43,870 bases of DNA from positions 1 to 43,870 of the forward strand of contig CANREH010000014.1 in the NCBI GenBank assembly GCA_947629585.1, given 5' to 3'. This stretch comes from an uncultured Lachnospiraceae bacterium. Its GTDB lineage: Bacteria; Bacillota; Clostridia; Lachnospirales; Lachnospiraceae. How positions within the stretch are numbered: the stretch's first letter is position 1; the number at the start of each line of letters is the position of its first letter. Shown here piece by piece: positions 31,682-41,074 of the stretch. The translations under genes were made by a program, and so were the position numbers. The notes beneath the pieces are model-generated. The model had not been told where the DNA came from and made no database searches. It saw only the letters and a program-made list of their open reading frames with translations.

Positions 31682-32836
31682 GTGGCAAAGAAACGAATAT
31701 GGATTTTAAGTGCGATCACAGCTCTTATCGTGGCCGTGGGAATCGTGTTATTTATTTTATGGAAACAACATCAGACGTCAAAGAAAACGGATGGGGAAAG
31801 CCTGCATGTCGTGATACTCGACAGTGAAGAATTTTATTATTCTGAGTCGGGGATCGGTCAGGGAATACGTTTTGCAATGGAAGATATTGAAAAAAACGGC
31901 AGTTTTCCCATTACGTTTGATTTGATTGAGGATGATGGAAATTATGTAAAGGGGTTATCGCTGGCAAAAGCATTGGCAAAAGATCCTTCTGTGGACATTG
32001 TGATTACGCTGCAGAATTTCGATTCTGTGGATGCAGAAATGCCTTTGTTTGAAGAGGCGGAGAAACCGTTTATTGTGACAATGGGGTGCTATGACGAGGT
32101 GGCGGAGCAGGGGTATAATTATCTGCTGACGGATTTTTTAAATGCCAGGACTATGGGAGAGCAGATCGGGCATTTTCTGGTTGAAAACGGAAGCAGAAAT
32201 ATTGCCCTCTGCCATTCAGATACCACATTCGAGCGGGACCAGATCAGGGGAGTTTTGTCTGTGCTGGAAAATGAACCGGACTGCAATGTTTATTATTCCC
32301 AGACCGGGCCTTTTCGTGATACGGAACTGGGGGATATGCTGGCGCAGTATAAGTTGCTTGATATTGATACGGTGGTTGCAAACTTTTATGCGCAGGAGGA
32401 CAGCGAATGGCTGCTGACAAGGTTATCAAAAACAATGCCCGAGCTGGTGAGGGTAGGGGATTATGTGCTTGATAATTCCGGTGTGCTTAAAGAATATGGA
32501 AAGGATCTGGAAGGCGTGTTTATTGTCCCGAATTATCCATATGAAAACAGCCGGGCGCTGGATGATTTTATTGCGCGTTATGAGAACGAAACCAAAGAGA
32601 ATTTTACAACGACCGCAATCCAGTATTACGATCTGTTTAGGATGCTTTCTGATTACTGCGGCGGGAAAAAGCCCAAAGGGTCTGAACTGATGGAAAAATT
32701 AAAGCAGCCGTCCGGATATGCGGGGACAGGCGGAACACTTTCCTATGATGAAAACGGATGCCTGCAGGTAGAGGACTGCCCGGTGTTTTTATGCCACAAT
32801 GCGGAGTTTGTTATGTACGGGGAGGAAGAAGAGTGA
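31682..32836 (+). CDS. Membrane-anchored periplasmic-binding-like (type 1) protein
   Basis: Encodes 384 residues, GTG 31682 following GAGGAG by 7 nt. One N-terminal membrane segment (WILSAITALIVAVGIVLFIL, residues ~7-26) has no lipobox Cys, so the protein should be anchored outside the cell. The rest resembles Leu/Ile/Val-type (Peripla_BP_6) receptors: repeated alpha/beta lobes with SGIGQGIRFAMEDIEKNG, DIVITLQNFDSVDAEMPLFE and FTTTAIQYYDLFRMLSDYCGG. No cognate amino-acid ABC permease is near, so it is more likely a sensor or accessory of the secretion machine. Its stop overlaps the start of the HlyD gene (GTGA). Confidence 0.78.
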   Translation: MAKKRIWILSAITALIVAVGIVLFILWKQHQTSKKTDGESLHVVILDSEEFYYSESGIGQGIRFAMEDIEKNGSFPITFDLIEDDGNYVKGLSLAKALAKDPSVDIVITLQNFDSVDAEMPLFEEAEKPFIVTMGCYDEVAEQGYNYLLTDFLNARTMGEQIGHFLVENGSRNIALCHSDTTFERDQIRGVLSVLENEPDCNVYYSQTGPFRDTELGDMLAQYKLLDIDTVVANFYAQEDSEWLLTRLSKTMPELVRVGDYVLDNSGVLKEYGKDLEGVFIVPNYPYENSRALDDFIARYENETKENFTTTAIQYYDLFRMLSDYCGGKKPKGSELMEKLKQPSGYAGTGGTLSYDENGCLQVEDCPVFLCHNAEFVMYGEEEE

Positions 32837-33741
32837 AAGCAGAATTATTCAGCCAGCGGGCAATGGATCAGTTATCTACGCCGGAACAGCTTGACAGGCA
32901 GGTGAAGCTGCTGTCTCCTTCCATCTGGGTGCTGTTTGCCGCGGTGCTTGTAGGTGTGTGCTCCGCAGTGATATGGATGTTTGTCGGCACCATATCAAAC
33001 GGGGAAGATTATGCGGGCGTGATCTATAACCATGATGATGCGCAGCGCGTGAGCGCACAGACAGACGGCATTCTGCACGATGTTCTGGTAGTCGAGGGAG
33101 ACCATATCGCAAAGGGAGATATCATTGCAACGATTTATAACCAGGAGATATCAGAACAGATCGAGGAACTCTTAAAGGAGCAGAAAGATATGGAAGAGGG
33201 GTCAGAGGATTATAAGGCTGTTGAGAATGAACTGCTGGCCTTAAACGGGAAATTGATCCTGAGAAGTGAAACGGAAGGCATCGTGCAGCGGGTAGAATTG
33301 AAAAATTCTGCAGTGGAAGCGGGAGATACTGTCGCGACATTGATTCCGCAGAGTTTTTTCAGTTATAACGAAGTATATCTGTATGTGCCTAAGGAAGAAT
33401 CCGGTGCATTTGAAGTGGGGATGGAGGCGCAGATTACGCCTTCTTATGTGGCGAGGGAAGAGTATGGCTATATGGAAGGCGTGATATCCTCCATTTCGGA
33501 GTATATAGTTTCGGATAATCATATCTTAAAGCATATGGGGACGCTGGATTATGTGGAGGAGCTCAGGGAGTCTGACAGTTGTGTAGAGATTACGATCCAG
33601 TTAAATGTGGACGCGGAGGACGGAAATTATGTCTGGTCCAATCCAAAAGGCAGGAAGTTAAATGTGAAATCAGGGGATCAGTGCAGCGTGCGGATCATAA
33701 AACAGGAATATCATCCGTATGAACTGTTGTTTTCCAATTAG
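32833..33741 (+). CDS. HlyD-family adaptor (NHLM-type secretion protein)
   Basis: Encodes 302 residues. GTG 32833 overlaps the preceding stop and lies after GGAGG. The N-terminal motif AMDQLSTPEQLDRQVKLLSP followed by one membrane helix (WVLFAAVLVGVCSAVIWMFV) is characteristic of NHLM bacteriocin-system secretion proteins. A short coiled-coil hairpin and a split biotinyl-lipoyl-like domain follow (TDGILHDVLVVEGDHIAKGD; SETEGIVQRVELKNSAVEAGD). It should bridge the ABC exporters to the cell exterior. It is in an operon with the two ABC genes, with a 12-nt gap to the next start. Confidence 0.88.
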   Translation: MKAELFSQRAMDQLSTPEQLDRQVKLLSPSIWVLFAAVLVGVCSAVIWMFVGTISNGEDYAGVIYNHDDAQRVSAQTDGILHDVLVVEGDHIAKGDIIATIYNQEISEQIEELLKEQKDMEEGSEDYKAVENELLALNGKLILRSETEGIVQRVELKNSAVEAGDTVATLIPQSFFSYNEVYLYVPKEESGAFEVGMEAQITPSYVAREEYGYMEGVISSISEYIVSDNHILKHMGTLDYVEELRESDSCVEITIQLNVDAEDGNYVWSNPKGRKLNVKSGDQCSVRIIKQEYHPYELLFSN

Positions 33742-33753
33742 GGGATAAAGAAA

Positions 33754-35901
33754 ATGAAAAAAAGGAAGATTCCGGTTATTCTGCAGATGGAAGCGGTGGA
33801 ATGCGGCGCAGCTTCTCTTGCAATGATACTTGGATATTATGGGCGATATATACCATTAGAGCAGATGCGCGTGGACTGTAATATCACCCGGGACGGCAGT
33901 ACGGCAAAGTATATTCTTTTAGCGGCAAAAAAGCATGGTCTGATTGCAAAGGGCTATAAGCTCAATGCGGAATCTCTGCGGAAGCGGACGGATTTTCCGG
34001 TTATCATCCACTGGAATTTCAATCATTTTGTGGTATTGGCCGGATTTGAAAAAGACCAGGCTGTCCTGCATGATCCGGCAGAAGGACGGGTGAAGGTGGA
34101 CTGGGAGACGTTTGTAAAGTCGTTTACCGGGATTGTGCTTGCCTTTTCACCCGGAGAGGATTTTGTTCCGATCGGCAGACCCGGCAGCACGAACCATTAT
34201 CTGAGAGAAGGGCTTGCCGGAATGAAAAAGCCCGTTATTCTGGTGGTTATGTCGGGGTTAATCTATGCCATGATACGGATACTGCCTCCGGTATTTTATA
34301 AAATATTTACTGATAAAATCCTGCTCGGACACCTGTCAGAGTGGCTGCCTGCGCTCGTCATAGCAATGATGGTTACGATATCCGCCGGGATCATCAGCGG
34401 TTTTCTGCAGTCTGTATTATTAGCGCGCATGAAAGCGCAGTTCTGTATTGGACATGTGTCTGCTCTTGTGTGGAAAATCCTGCGGCTTCCGGCACAGTTT
34501 TTTTCCCAGCGTTTCAGCGGGGATATTGTGTCGCGCGTGGAAAATCAGGATGAAATTGCCGATCTGCTGTTCCGGCAGATGATACCCGCCTGTATGGAAG
34601 CGCTGTTTCTCGTCATGATGATGATACTGATGTTTTGTCTGGATCCGTGGATTGGCGGGATTATTTTCGGTATCGGCATCGTGGAAATGGTGTTTATGTA
34701 TCTGGTTTCAGCCAGGAATGAAAACGCTGCCCGCAGTATCGCAAGGGATCAGGGCAAGCTTTCGGGAGCTATGCTCTCCGGTATCTCCATGATTGAGACG
34801 GTAAAGGCAGCCGGGGCGGAGAGCGGGATCGTCGAAAAATTGCTGGGTTATCAGACCAAATATAATAATTCGATGATGGTTCTGCAGAAAAACCGTCTGT
34901 ATACCGATCTGCTTTCGGTACTGTTAGAGGGGATTAGTACGGCGGCGGTCTTGATTGTCGGGATTTATGCGATCTTTGACGGCAGAATGACAGTCGGGCT
35001 TTTAGCGGCATTCCAGTCGTTTTTGCAGCTCTTTTTTACGCCGCTTCAAAGGGTGGGAGCCTGTGTCTGGGCTGTGCAGGAGATTGCGGGAAGCGTAGAC
35101 CGCGTGCAGGATGTGATGGCTTTTGAGGAGGCTGTTTCAGAAGAAGCCATGTTTGCGGAAACGGATTGTGCTGCAGAAAAGCTGTCGGGGAACGTAGACG
35201 TGGAGCATGTCAGTTTTTCTTACAGCCCCGTGACGCCGCTTTTGTTAAAAGATTTTTCCATCCATGTAAAGCCTGGGGAAGTCATTGCGATCTCCGGGGC
35301 GAGCGGAAGCGGAAAGTCTACGTTTACAAAGCTTTTGTCAGGTTTGTACCGCGCTAACAGCGGGAACATCCTGTTTGATGGAATGCCGATCGGGGAGATC
35401 GATCACTATGTGTTCTGCAGCTCCGTGGCAGTGGTGGAGCAGAATATTTCTCTGTTTGCAGGTACTATCCGCGACAATATTACGATGTGGGATGATGAGA
35501 TAGAAGAACAGACAATGATAAAAGCGTGCAAGGATGCCTGCATTCATGATGAGATCATGAAACGGCGGGGCGGGTATGATTACATTGTCCGCGAGGGCGG
35601 AAATGATCTCTCAGGCGGGCAGAGGCAGAGGATTGAGATTGCCCGCGCCCTTGCAAAAAATCCTTCCATCCTGATTCTGGATGAGGCGACATCCGCCCTG
35701 GACGTGATAACGGAAAAACAGGTGATGGATGCGGTGAGAAGGAGAGGAATCACCTGTTTTATCGTGGCGCACCGTCTTTCTACGATCCGGGATGCCGACG
35801 AAATACTGATGCTTAAGGACGGTGAGATCAAAGAGCGCGGTACTCATGAAGAATTGATGAAGCTGGGCGGGGCATATGCCGCTTTAGTCAGAAGCGATTG
35901 A
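33754..35901 (+). CDS. Peptidase C39-containing ABC exporter (NHLM ABC1-type)
   Basis: Encodes 715 residues; AGGGG before ATG 33754. The N-terminal C39 peptidase has the active site complete: Gln11, Cys17 in QMEAVECGAASLAMILGYYG, His in HWNFNHFVVLAGF and Asp in LHDPAEG. This domain cuts leaders after Gly-Gly. Six membrane helices follow (about 155-430), then the ATPase: Walker A GASGSGKST, signature LSGGQRQRIEIARAL, Walker B SILILDEATSALD and switch His AHRLSTIRDADE. Peptides A and B are the only visible Gly-Gly substrates. It probably works with the second ABC protein as a heterodimer. Confidence 0.93.
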   Translation: MKKRKIPVILQMEAVECGAASLAMILGYYGRYIPLEQMRVDCNITRDGSTAKYILLAAKKHGLIAKGYKLNAESLRKRTDFPVIIHWNFNHFVVLAGFEKDQAVLHDPAEGRVKVDWETFVKSFTGIVLAFSPGEDFVPIGRPGSTNHYLREGLAGMKKPVILVVMSGLIYAMIRILPPVFYKIFTDKILLGHLSEWLPALVIAMMVTISAGIISGFLQSVLLARMKAQFCIGHVSALVWKILRLPAQFFSQRFSGDIVSRVENQDEIADLLFRQMIPACMEALFLVMMMILMFCLDPWIGGIIFGIGIVEMVFMYLVSARNENAARSIARDQGKLSGAMLSGISMIETVKAAGAESGIVEKLLGYQTKYNNSMMVLQKNRLYTDLLSVLLEGISTAAVLIVGIYAIFDGRMTVGLLAAFQSFLQLFFTPLQRVGACVWAVQEIAGSVDRVQDVMAFEEAVSEEAMFAETDCAAEKLSGNVDVEHVSFSYSPVTPLLLKDFSIHVKPGEVIAISGASGSGKSTFTKLLSGLYRANSGNILFDGMPIGEIDHYVFCSSVAVVEQNISLFAGTIRDNITMWDDEIEEQTMIKACKDACIHDEIMKRRGGYDYIVREGGNDLSGGQRQRIEIARALAKNPSILILDEATSALDVITEKQVMDAVRRRGITCFIVAHRLSTIRDADEILMLKDGEIKERGTHEELMKLGGAYAALVRSD

Positions 35902-35960
35902 GAATAAAAAAGGTAACAGATAAAAGCAGGTCATGCCGCAGGAGAAAAGAGGAAATAAGC

Positions 35961-38123
35961 ATGAGATCGATAAAGGAAAGGAAGAAAAAAGAGCAGGAAC
36001 GGCTGAAGGATTCCGTGCGGGCTTTATACCGCGGTATCTGGAGGGATAAAAATGCAGCCCAGGAGCAGGAGTATTCTTCCGAAGCAAATGCACTCTATGA
36101 CATATTGGAATATTATAAGCTGGATAAGATCCGGATTCCTCCCACATTAAAGGAAGAGAGCGGGCTTTCTTACATACTGCGGGAATCAGGGATGCTTATG
36201 CGCCGGATTACACTGGAAGGAGAGTGGTGGAAATACGGCGGGCTTCCGCTTCTGGTGACGGATGAGGACGGGGAAGAATTTGCTCTTCTGCCGGACAGGT
36301 CCGGGCGGTACGCAAGAGTATACAGCGGCGCGTTAAAGCGGATTCATGCAAAAGAGGCAGAAAGGATAAAGGCGGAGGCATATTGTTTTTACCAGTCGCT
36401 TCCGGCGGAGCAGTCGGGGTTTGGCGCTCTGATCCGGTTTTGGATGCAGAGTATCCGCCCGTCAGATGTATGGATGATTGTGTTCGTGAGTGTGCTTGTG
36501 GAACTCTGCGGGCTGCTTCTGCCTTATATCAACAGCGTTGTATATAACAGCATCATACCGTCCGGAACCGCAAGGGAGATTCCCGGTATTATGATTTTAG
36601 TGCTGAGCTCTGTCTTTTTTTCGGCTTTGATTGGATTGTCGCGGAACATATCCATCTCCCGCATTGGGCAGAAAATGCAGGTGGTGGGGCAGAGCGCCGT
36701 ATGGAGCCGGATGTTTTCGCTTCCAACCGCCTTTTTTAAGCGCTATGAAGCGGGGGAACTTTACAACCGGGCAAATTCGGTAACGCAGATTTGCCAGATC
36801 ATAGGAGGGCAGATGATACCTGCGGTTCTTAGCGCCCTGCTTTCCTTTGTCTATCTGGTACAGATCTCATGGTTTGCCGGAAGCCTGGTCGCTCCTTCGA
36901 TAATTATTCTGGTTGTCATGTTTTTAAATATCATGACGGCAGGCGTAATGCAGGTAAAGCAGAACCGCCGGAAGACCCAGGTGGAGAACCGCGTTACCAG
37001 TATCCTGTACCAGTTGGTAGGAGGCATTATGAAGATCCGGACATCGGGAGCCGAAGTGCGGGCGTTTCAGAAATGGGCGGAGGAATGGAAGGATATGCCG
37101 GTGCTTTCCCGTTTCTTTTTGCAGGTTACAGACGTGTTCGCAGCGGTCATACCGATTGCAGGAAGTATATGGCTTTATATTACTGCATGGAACAGCGGCT
37201 TGTCGGCATCGGATTTTATCGCATTTTCTACTGCATTCGGCTCTTTGCAGGCAGCAATCTTAGCGCTGTCTGCGGTTGGATTTCAGTTTGGCGAATTGAA
37301 GATTTATGTAGATATGCTCCAGCCGATCCTGGACGAGCAGCCGGAGATATGCGGCGGGAAAGAGTATGTTTCAAAGATCAGCGGCAGCATTGAAATCAGC
37401 AATCTTTTTTTCCGCTATACGCCGCAGATGCCTTATGTGATTGATGGGCTTACCCTGCAGGTAAAAAAAGGGGAATACATTGGGATCGTCGGCGGTTCCG
37501 GATGTGGGAAATCTACGCTGTTCCGGCTTTTATTGGGATTTGAAGTGCCGGAGAGCGGCTCTGTTTATTATGACGGAAAAGATGTAAACCGCATGGAGCT
37601 TAAGTCGTTAAGGCAGAGGATCGGCGTAGTGCTGCAGAATGGCAGTCTTTTTTCCGGCGATATTTATACAAATCTTTCCATCTGCGCCCCGTGGCTTACG
37701 ATGGACGAGGCGTGGGAGGCGGTAGAGAAGGCGGGGCTTGCAGAGGACATTGAGAAAATGCCGATGGGGATGTTTACCATGCTTTCCGAGGACGGAGGAG
37801 GCATTTCCGGAGGGCAGAAGCAGCGGCTTTTAATTGCCCGCGCCCTTGCGTCAAGGCCGGATATCTTATTGTTTGATGAGGCGACGTCGGCTCTTGACAA
37901 TAAAACGCAGGCGATTGTCGTAAATTCCTTAAAAGAACTTAGCTGCACCCGCCTGGTGATTGCGCACAGGTTATCGACCATCCGTGACTGTGACCGGATT
38001 CTGTATCTGGATAAAGGAAAAATTGTGGAGGAAGGCACTTATGAGCAGTTGATGGCGAGAAACGGGGCGTTTGCAAAAATGGCAGAAAGACAGATGGTTT
38101 CCGTAAACGGAGATGCCGGGTGA
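35961..38123 (+). CDS. Second ABC exporter subunit (NHLM ABC2-type, no peptidase)
   Basis: Encodes 720 residues. ATG 35961 with GAGGAAAT upstream; a TTG at 35898 overlapping the previous stop is less likely. It lacks a C39 domain. Instead a ~160-residue soluble N-terminal region (for example EANALYDILEYYKLDKIRIP and GEEFALLPDRSGRYARVY) precedes the membrane helices (about 170-450), as in NHLM ABC2 proteins. The ATPase has Walker A GGSGCGKST, signature ISGGQKQRLLIARAL, Walker B ILLFDEATSALDN and HRLSTIRDCD. Together with the C39 protein and HlyD adaptor it defines an NHLM-type export machine. The next gene may start at the GTG overlapping its stop. Confidence 0.92.
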   Translation: MRSIKERKKKEQERLKDSVRALYRGIWRDKNAAQEQEYSSEANALYDILEYYKLDKIRIPPTLKEESGLSYILRESGMLMRRITLEGEWWKYGGLPLLVTDEDGEEFALLPDRSGRYARVYSGALKRIHAKEAERIKAEAYCFYQSLPAEQSGFGALIRFWMQSIRPSDVWMIVFVSVLVELCGLLLPYINSVVYNSIIPSGTAREIPGIMILVLSSVFFSALIGLSRNISISRIGQKMQVVGQSAVWSRMFSLPTAFFKRYEAGELYNRANSVTQICQIIGGQMIPAVLSALLSFVYLVQISWFAGSLVAPSIIILVVMFLNIMTAGVMQVKQNRRKTQVENRVTSILYQLVGGIMKIRTSGAEVRAFQKWAEEWKDMPVLSRFFLQVTDVFAAVIPIAGSIWLYITAWNSGLSASDFIAFSTAFGSLQAAILALSAVGFQFGELKIYVDMLQPILDEQPEICGGKEYVSKISGSIEISNLFFRYTPQMPYVIDGLTLQVKKGEYIGIVGGSGCGKSTLFRLLLGFEVPESGSVYYDGKDVNRMELKSLRQRIGVVLQNGSLFSGDIYTNLSICAPWLTMDEAWEAVEKAGLAEDIEKMPMGMFTMLSEDGGGISGGQKQRLLIARALASRPDILLFDEATSALDNKTQAIVVNSLKELSCTRLVIAHRLSTIRDCDRILYLDKGKIVEEGTYEQLMARNGAFAKMAERQMVSVNGDAG

Positions 38124-38173
38124 GGAAACAGAAAGGTCAGCGCGAAAAATATAAAGTCTGGAGCGGAGATTTT

Positions 38174-41074
38174 ATGAAAAAAAGATATTTTGGAATTTTA
38201 GCGGCGGCGGTATTGGCACTGATAGGATTGTATGCCGGATGGGAATGGTTTGGGATCAATCCGTTTTATTCCTATGAGATGTCCAATCTGATTTATGCGG
38301 CAGGCGATGCACAGGATAATCTTCTTGTACTGGAAGATTCCGGCGGCAGGCTTATCAAATTGGATTCTTCCGGAAAGCTGCTTTGGAAAAGTGAAGTGTT
38401 TGAGAGTGCAAGACAGGTAGTCAGCGATGAGGAAGGCACGATCTATGTACATGATGTGCAGATCGAGCAGGGAGTCCGTATTTTTTCCGAAACTATTCTT
38501 TCTTTTGATAAGAATGGAAAGAGGAAAGAGGATGCGGTCTGCTTGACCTATGACGATGAAGTGATGTCACCGAGGATTGTCAGTATCGTGTCGGATAAAA
38601 AGGGGTTTTATTATTTTGTCAAACAAAAGGACGGGTTCTGGCGGAAGCAGTTTCCCGAAGGGGAAGAACGTTTTTATTCCTTAAAAGAAGCAGACACCTA
38701 TCTGCTGGGTGCCGCCTATGATCCGGTTTCAGATACGGTATATTACAGCACCTATGACGGTAAGGTATGCCGCTATGAAGAAGGAGCCGAAGATACCGTG
38801 CTGTTTGACAGTGACAGTGCAGAGGAGCTGAGTGTTCCTTCGGATATTACATGCGATGCAGATGGTATCGTATATGTAGCGGATCTTGGCGTGCGTGATA
38901 TTTTGCGGATTGATCCGAAAGATGGGAGTTATTCTTATCTTCCGGAGGAGGGAGAGCGCAAAGAAAAGGAGATCGCCTATTCTGTCAACGCGGATTATGC
39001 TTTTACGGCGTGTACCAATTATTCCGCAAAACAGTGGGACGGAGAGGAGTATACATATATTACATCAGCGCGGCTTGACGCAAAATGGAAGGCTGTGATT
39101 ATTTTATTCTGGGTTTCAGCCGCAGTACTTGCTGTTTTGCTTTTGGCGCTGCTTCTCATTTTTATCAAATATGTCATTACAAAGGCGCAGATATTTACCA
39201 AAATTGTCGTTGGAATGGTGACTTTTGTCATGGTAATGGGTGCGTTATTTGTCGCGGTTGTGATGCCGCAGTTTCAGGAGCAGTATATCGAGTCAATCTT
39301 TTCAAAGGCGCAGCTTGCCTCTGCCGTGACAGAATCCAAAATTCCCTGTGACGCTTTCGAACGGCTGGACAGGGCATCGGATTATATGAAGGAGGATTAC
39401 CTTGCCGTAAAGAACTGCGTGGAAAAAATCTTTTTAATGGATGACGACAGTATCCGTGATTTTTACTGCACAATGTACAGCGTAAAGGAAGGGGATATGA
39501 TTGTCCGAAGCTATACGCTGGAAAATATCGGGGCAATTTATCCGTATGACTGGGAATATGAGGGTTCGGAAGAGCAGAAAGTGTTAACGACCCTGGAAGG
39601 AAATACCTATATGTATCAGGCGACAGAGGGGAGCTATCTGTTTGTCTTAAATCCGATCATCAACGATGACGGAAAGGCAGTCGGGCTGATCGAGGTAGGA
39701 ACCAATTTAGACAGCGTATTAGTGGCGATTTACCGGATCATCAGCGGGTTGTTTATTACGGTTCTGGCAATGACCGTGGCTGTGGTCCTGCTGGTAATGG
39801 AGCTTATTTATTATGGGCAGGGGAGGAATGAATACCAGAAGAGGAAATTAAGTAATATTGGCAGCGGAAATATTGTGGTTCCCAGTGAGATTTTGCGGCT
39901 GGTGGTCTTTTTAATTTTCTTCCTGACCAATCTTGCCACAGCGTTTCTGCCGATTTTTGCAATGAAGATTTCAAAAACTTCGGTAACGTTCGGGCTGCCT
40001 GCCGAGGTGCTGGCGGCGATCCCGATTTCAGCGGAGGTGCTGTCTGGAGCGATCTTTTCCATTACGGGTTCCGGCATCTGTGAAAAGCTTGGCAGCCGGA
40101 GGGCGGTCACTTTAAGCTCTGTGGTGTTTACTGTCGGTTTTGGGCTTCGCGTTGTTCCGGATATCTGGGTTTTGACGCTTGGAAATTTGTTGCTTGGCTT
40201 CGGCTGGGGGATCATTCTGCTCATCATCAATACGCATATTGCCATGATGCCTGACCAGGAAAAAGATGCCGGATTTTCCCATTATAATGCGGCGGCTTTA
40301 AACGGCATTAACTGCGGCGTTGTATTTGGCGGTTTTTTGGTGCAGTGGATTTCTTATCGTACCCTGTTTATTATAACGGCGGTATTAAGCCTGACCGTGT
40401 TTGTCCTGGCACGAAAATATCTTTCCACAGGCGGCGTCAGCCAGGAAGAGGAAGAAGCCGGAGGCATCAGTACAATAAAATTTATTTTCAATCCCGGTAT
40501 TTTAGGATTTTTCATTTTGATCGTTGTTCCGGTGATCGCATGCGGATATTTTCTGAATTATATGTATCCGATCATCGGGGCGGAATGGGGGCTTTCTGAA
40601 ACAAATATCGGTTATTCTTATCTGTTGAACGGGCTTTGCGTAATGGCGTTAAGCAGGACGCTTACCAATCTGTTCCATAAAAAGAAGCGGGAGGGGCTGA
40701 TCCTTGCGGCACTTTTATATGCAGGTGCATTTTTTATTGTTGCATGGTGGCAGAGCATTCCTTCTTTATTTGTGGCGCTTGTGCTTCTTGGCGTTTCTGA
40801 CAGCTTTGGGCTGCCGCTGCAGACAAGCTTTTATACAGATTCCAGCCTGGTGGAAAAATATGGATATGATCGGGCGATGGGAGTGTACAGCCTGTTTGAG
40901 AACGGGGCACAGGCAGCAGGATCATTTTTATTCAGTTATGTATTGCTGATCGGTGTAAAGCATGGGCTTATGCTGGTGCTTACGGTGATACTGATCTTTA
41001 CATTTATTTTTGCGGTTTTCAGCATTTTAGGAAAGAGAAAGCAGGGTGGAAAGCATGGAATTTCGGTCGATTGA
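38174..41074 (+). CDS. Fusion protein: extracellular propeller, Cache-like sensor, MFS transporter
   Basis: About 966 residues from ATG 38174 (GGAGCGGAG upstream), or 984 if the GTG at 38120 overlapping the ABC2 stop is used. In order: membrane anchor (about 3-22); an extracytoplasmic beta-propeller-like region (about 30-295) with NHL/quinoprotein-like repeats (DAQDNLLVLEDSGGRLIKLD, GIVYVADLGVRDILRIDP); a membrane helix pair (about 305-365); a Cache-like extracellular domain (about 375-515, ending AVGLIEVGTNLDSVLVAI); a helix; then a 10-12-helix Major Facilitator domain (about 570-955) with GSRRAVTLSSVVFTVGFGLR. An MFS domain fused to two sensor modules is unusual. Placement suggests a sensing exporter, flippase or immunity component; the substrate is unknown. 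Confidence 0.82.
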   Translation: MKKRYFGILAAAVLALIGLYAGWEWFGINPFYSYEMSNLIYAAGDAQDNLLVLEDSGGRLIKLDSSGKLLWKSEVFESARQVVSDEEGTIYVHDVQIEQGVRIFSETILSFDKNGKRKEDAVCLTYDDEVMSPRIVSIVSDKKGFYYFVKQKDGFWRKQFPEGEERFYSLKEADTYLLGAAYDPVSDTVYYSTYDGKVCRYEEGAEDTVLFDSDSAEELSVPSDITCDADGIVYVADLGVRDILRIDPKDGSYSYLPEEGERKEKEIAYSVNADYAFTACTNYSAKQWDGEEYTYITSARLDAKWKAVIILFWVSAAVLAVLLLALLLIFIKYVITKAQIFTKIVVGMVTFVMVMGALFVAVVMPQFQEQYIESIFSKAQLASAVTESKIPCDAFERLDRASDYMKEDYLAVKNCVEKIFLMDDDSIRDFYCTMYSVKEGDMIVRSYTLENIGAIYPYDWEYEGSEEQKVLTTLEGNTYMYQATEGSYLFVLNPIINDDGKAVGLIEVGTNLDSVLVAIYRIISGLFITVLAMTVAVVLLVMELIYYGQGRNEYQKRKLSNIGSGNIVVPSEILRLVVFLIFFLTNLATAFLPIFAMKISKTSVTFGLPAEVLAAIPISAEVLSGAIFSITGSGICEKLGSRRAVTLSSVVFTVGFGLRVVPDIWVLTLGNLLLGFGWGIILLIINTHIAMMPDQEKDAGFSHYNAAALNGINCGVVFGGFLVQWISYRTLFIITAVLSLTVFVLARKYLSTGGVSQEEEEAGGISTIKFIFNPGILGFFILIVVPVIACGYFLNYMYPIIGAEWGLSETNIGYSYLLNGLCVMALSRTLTNLFHKKKREGLILAALLYAGAFFIVAWWQSIPSLFVALVLLGVSDSFGLPLQTSFYTDSSLVEKYGYDRAMGVYSLFENGAQAAGSFLFSYVLLIGVKHGLMLVLTVILIFTFIFAVFSILGKRKQGGKHGISVD

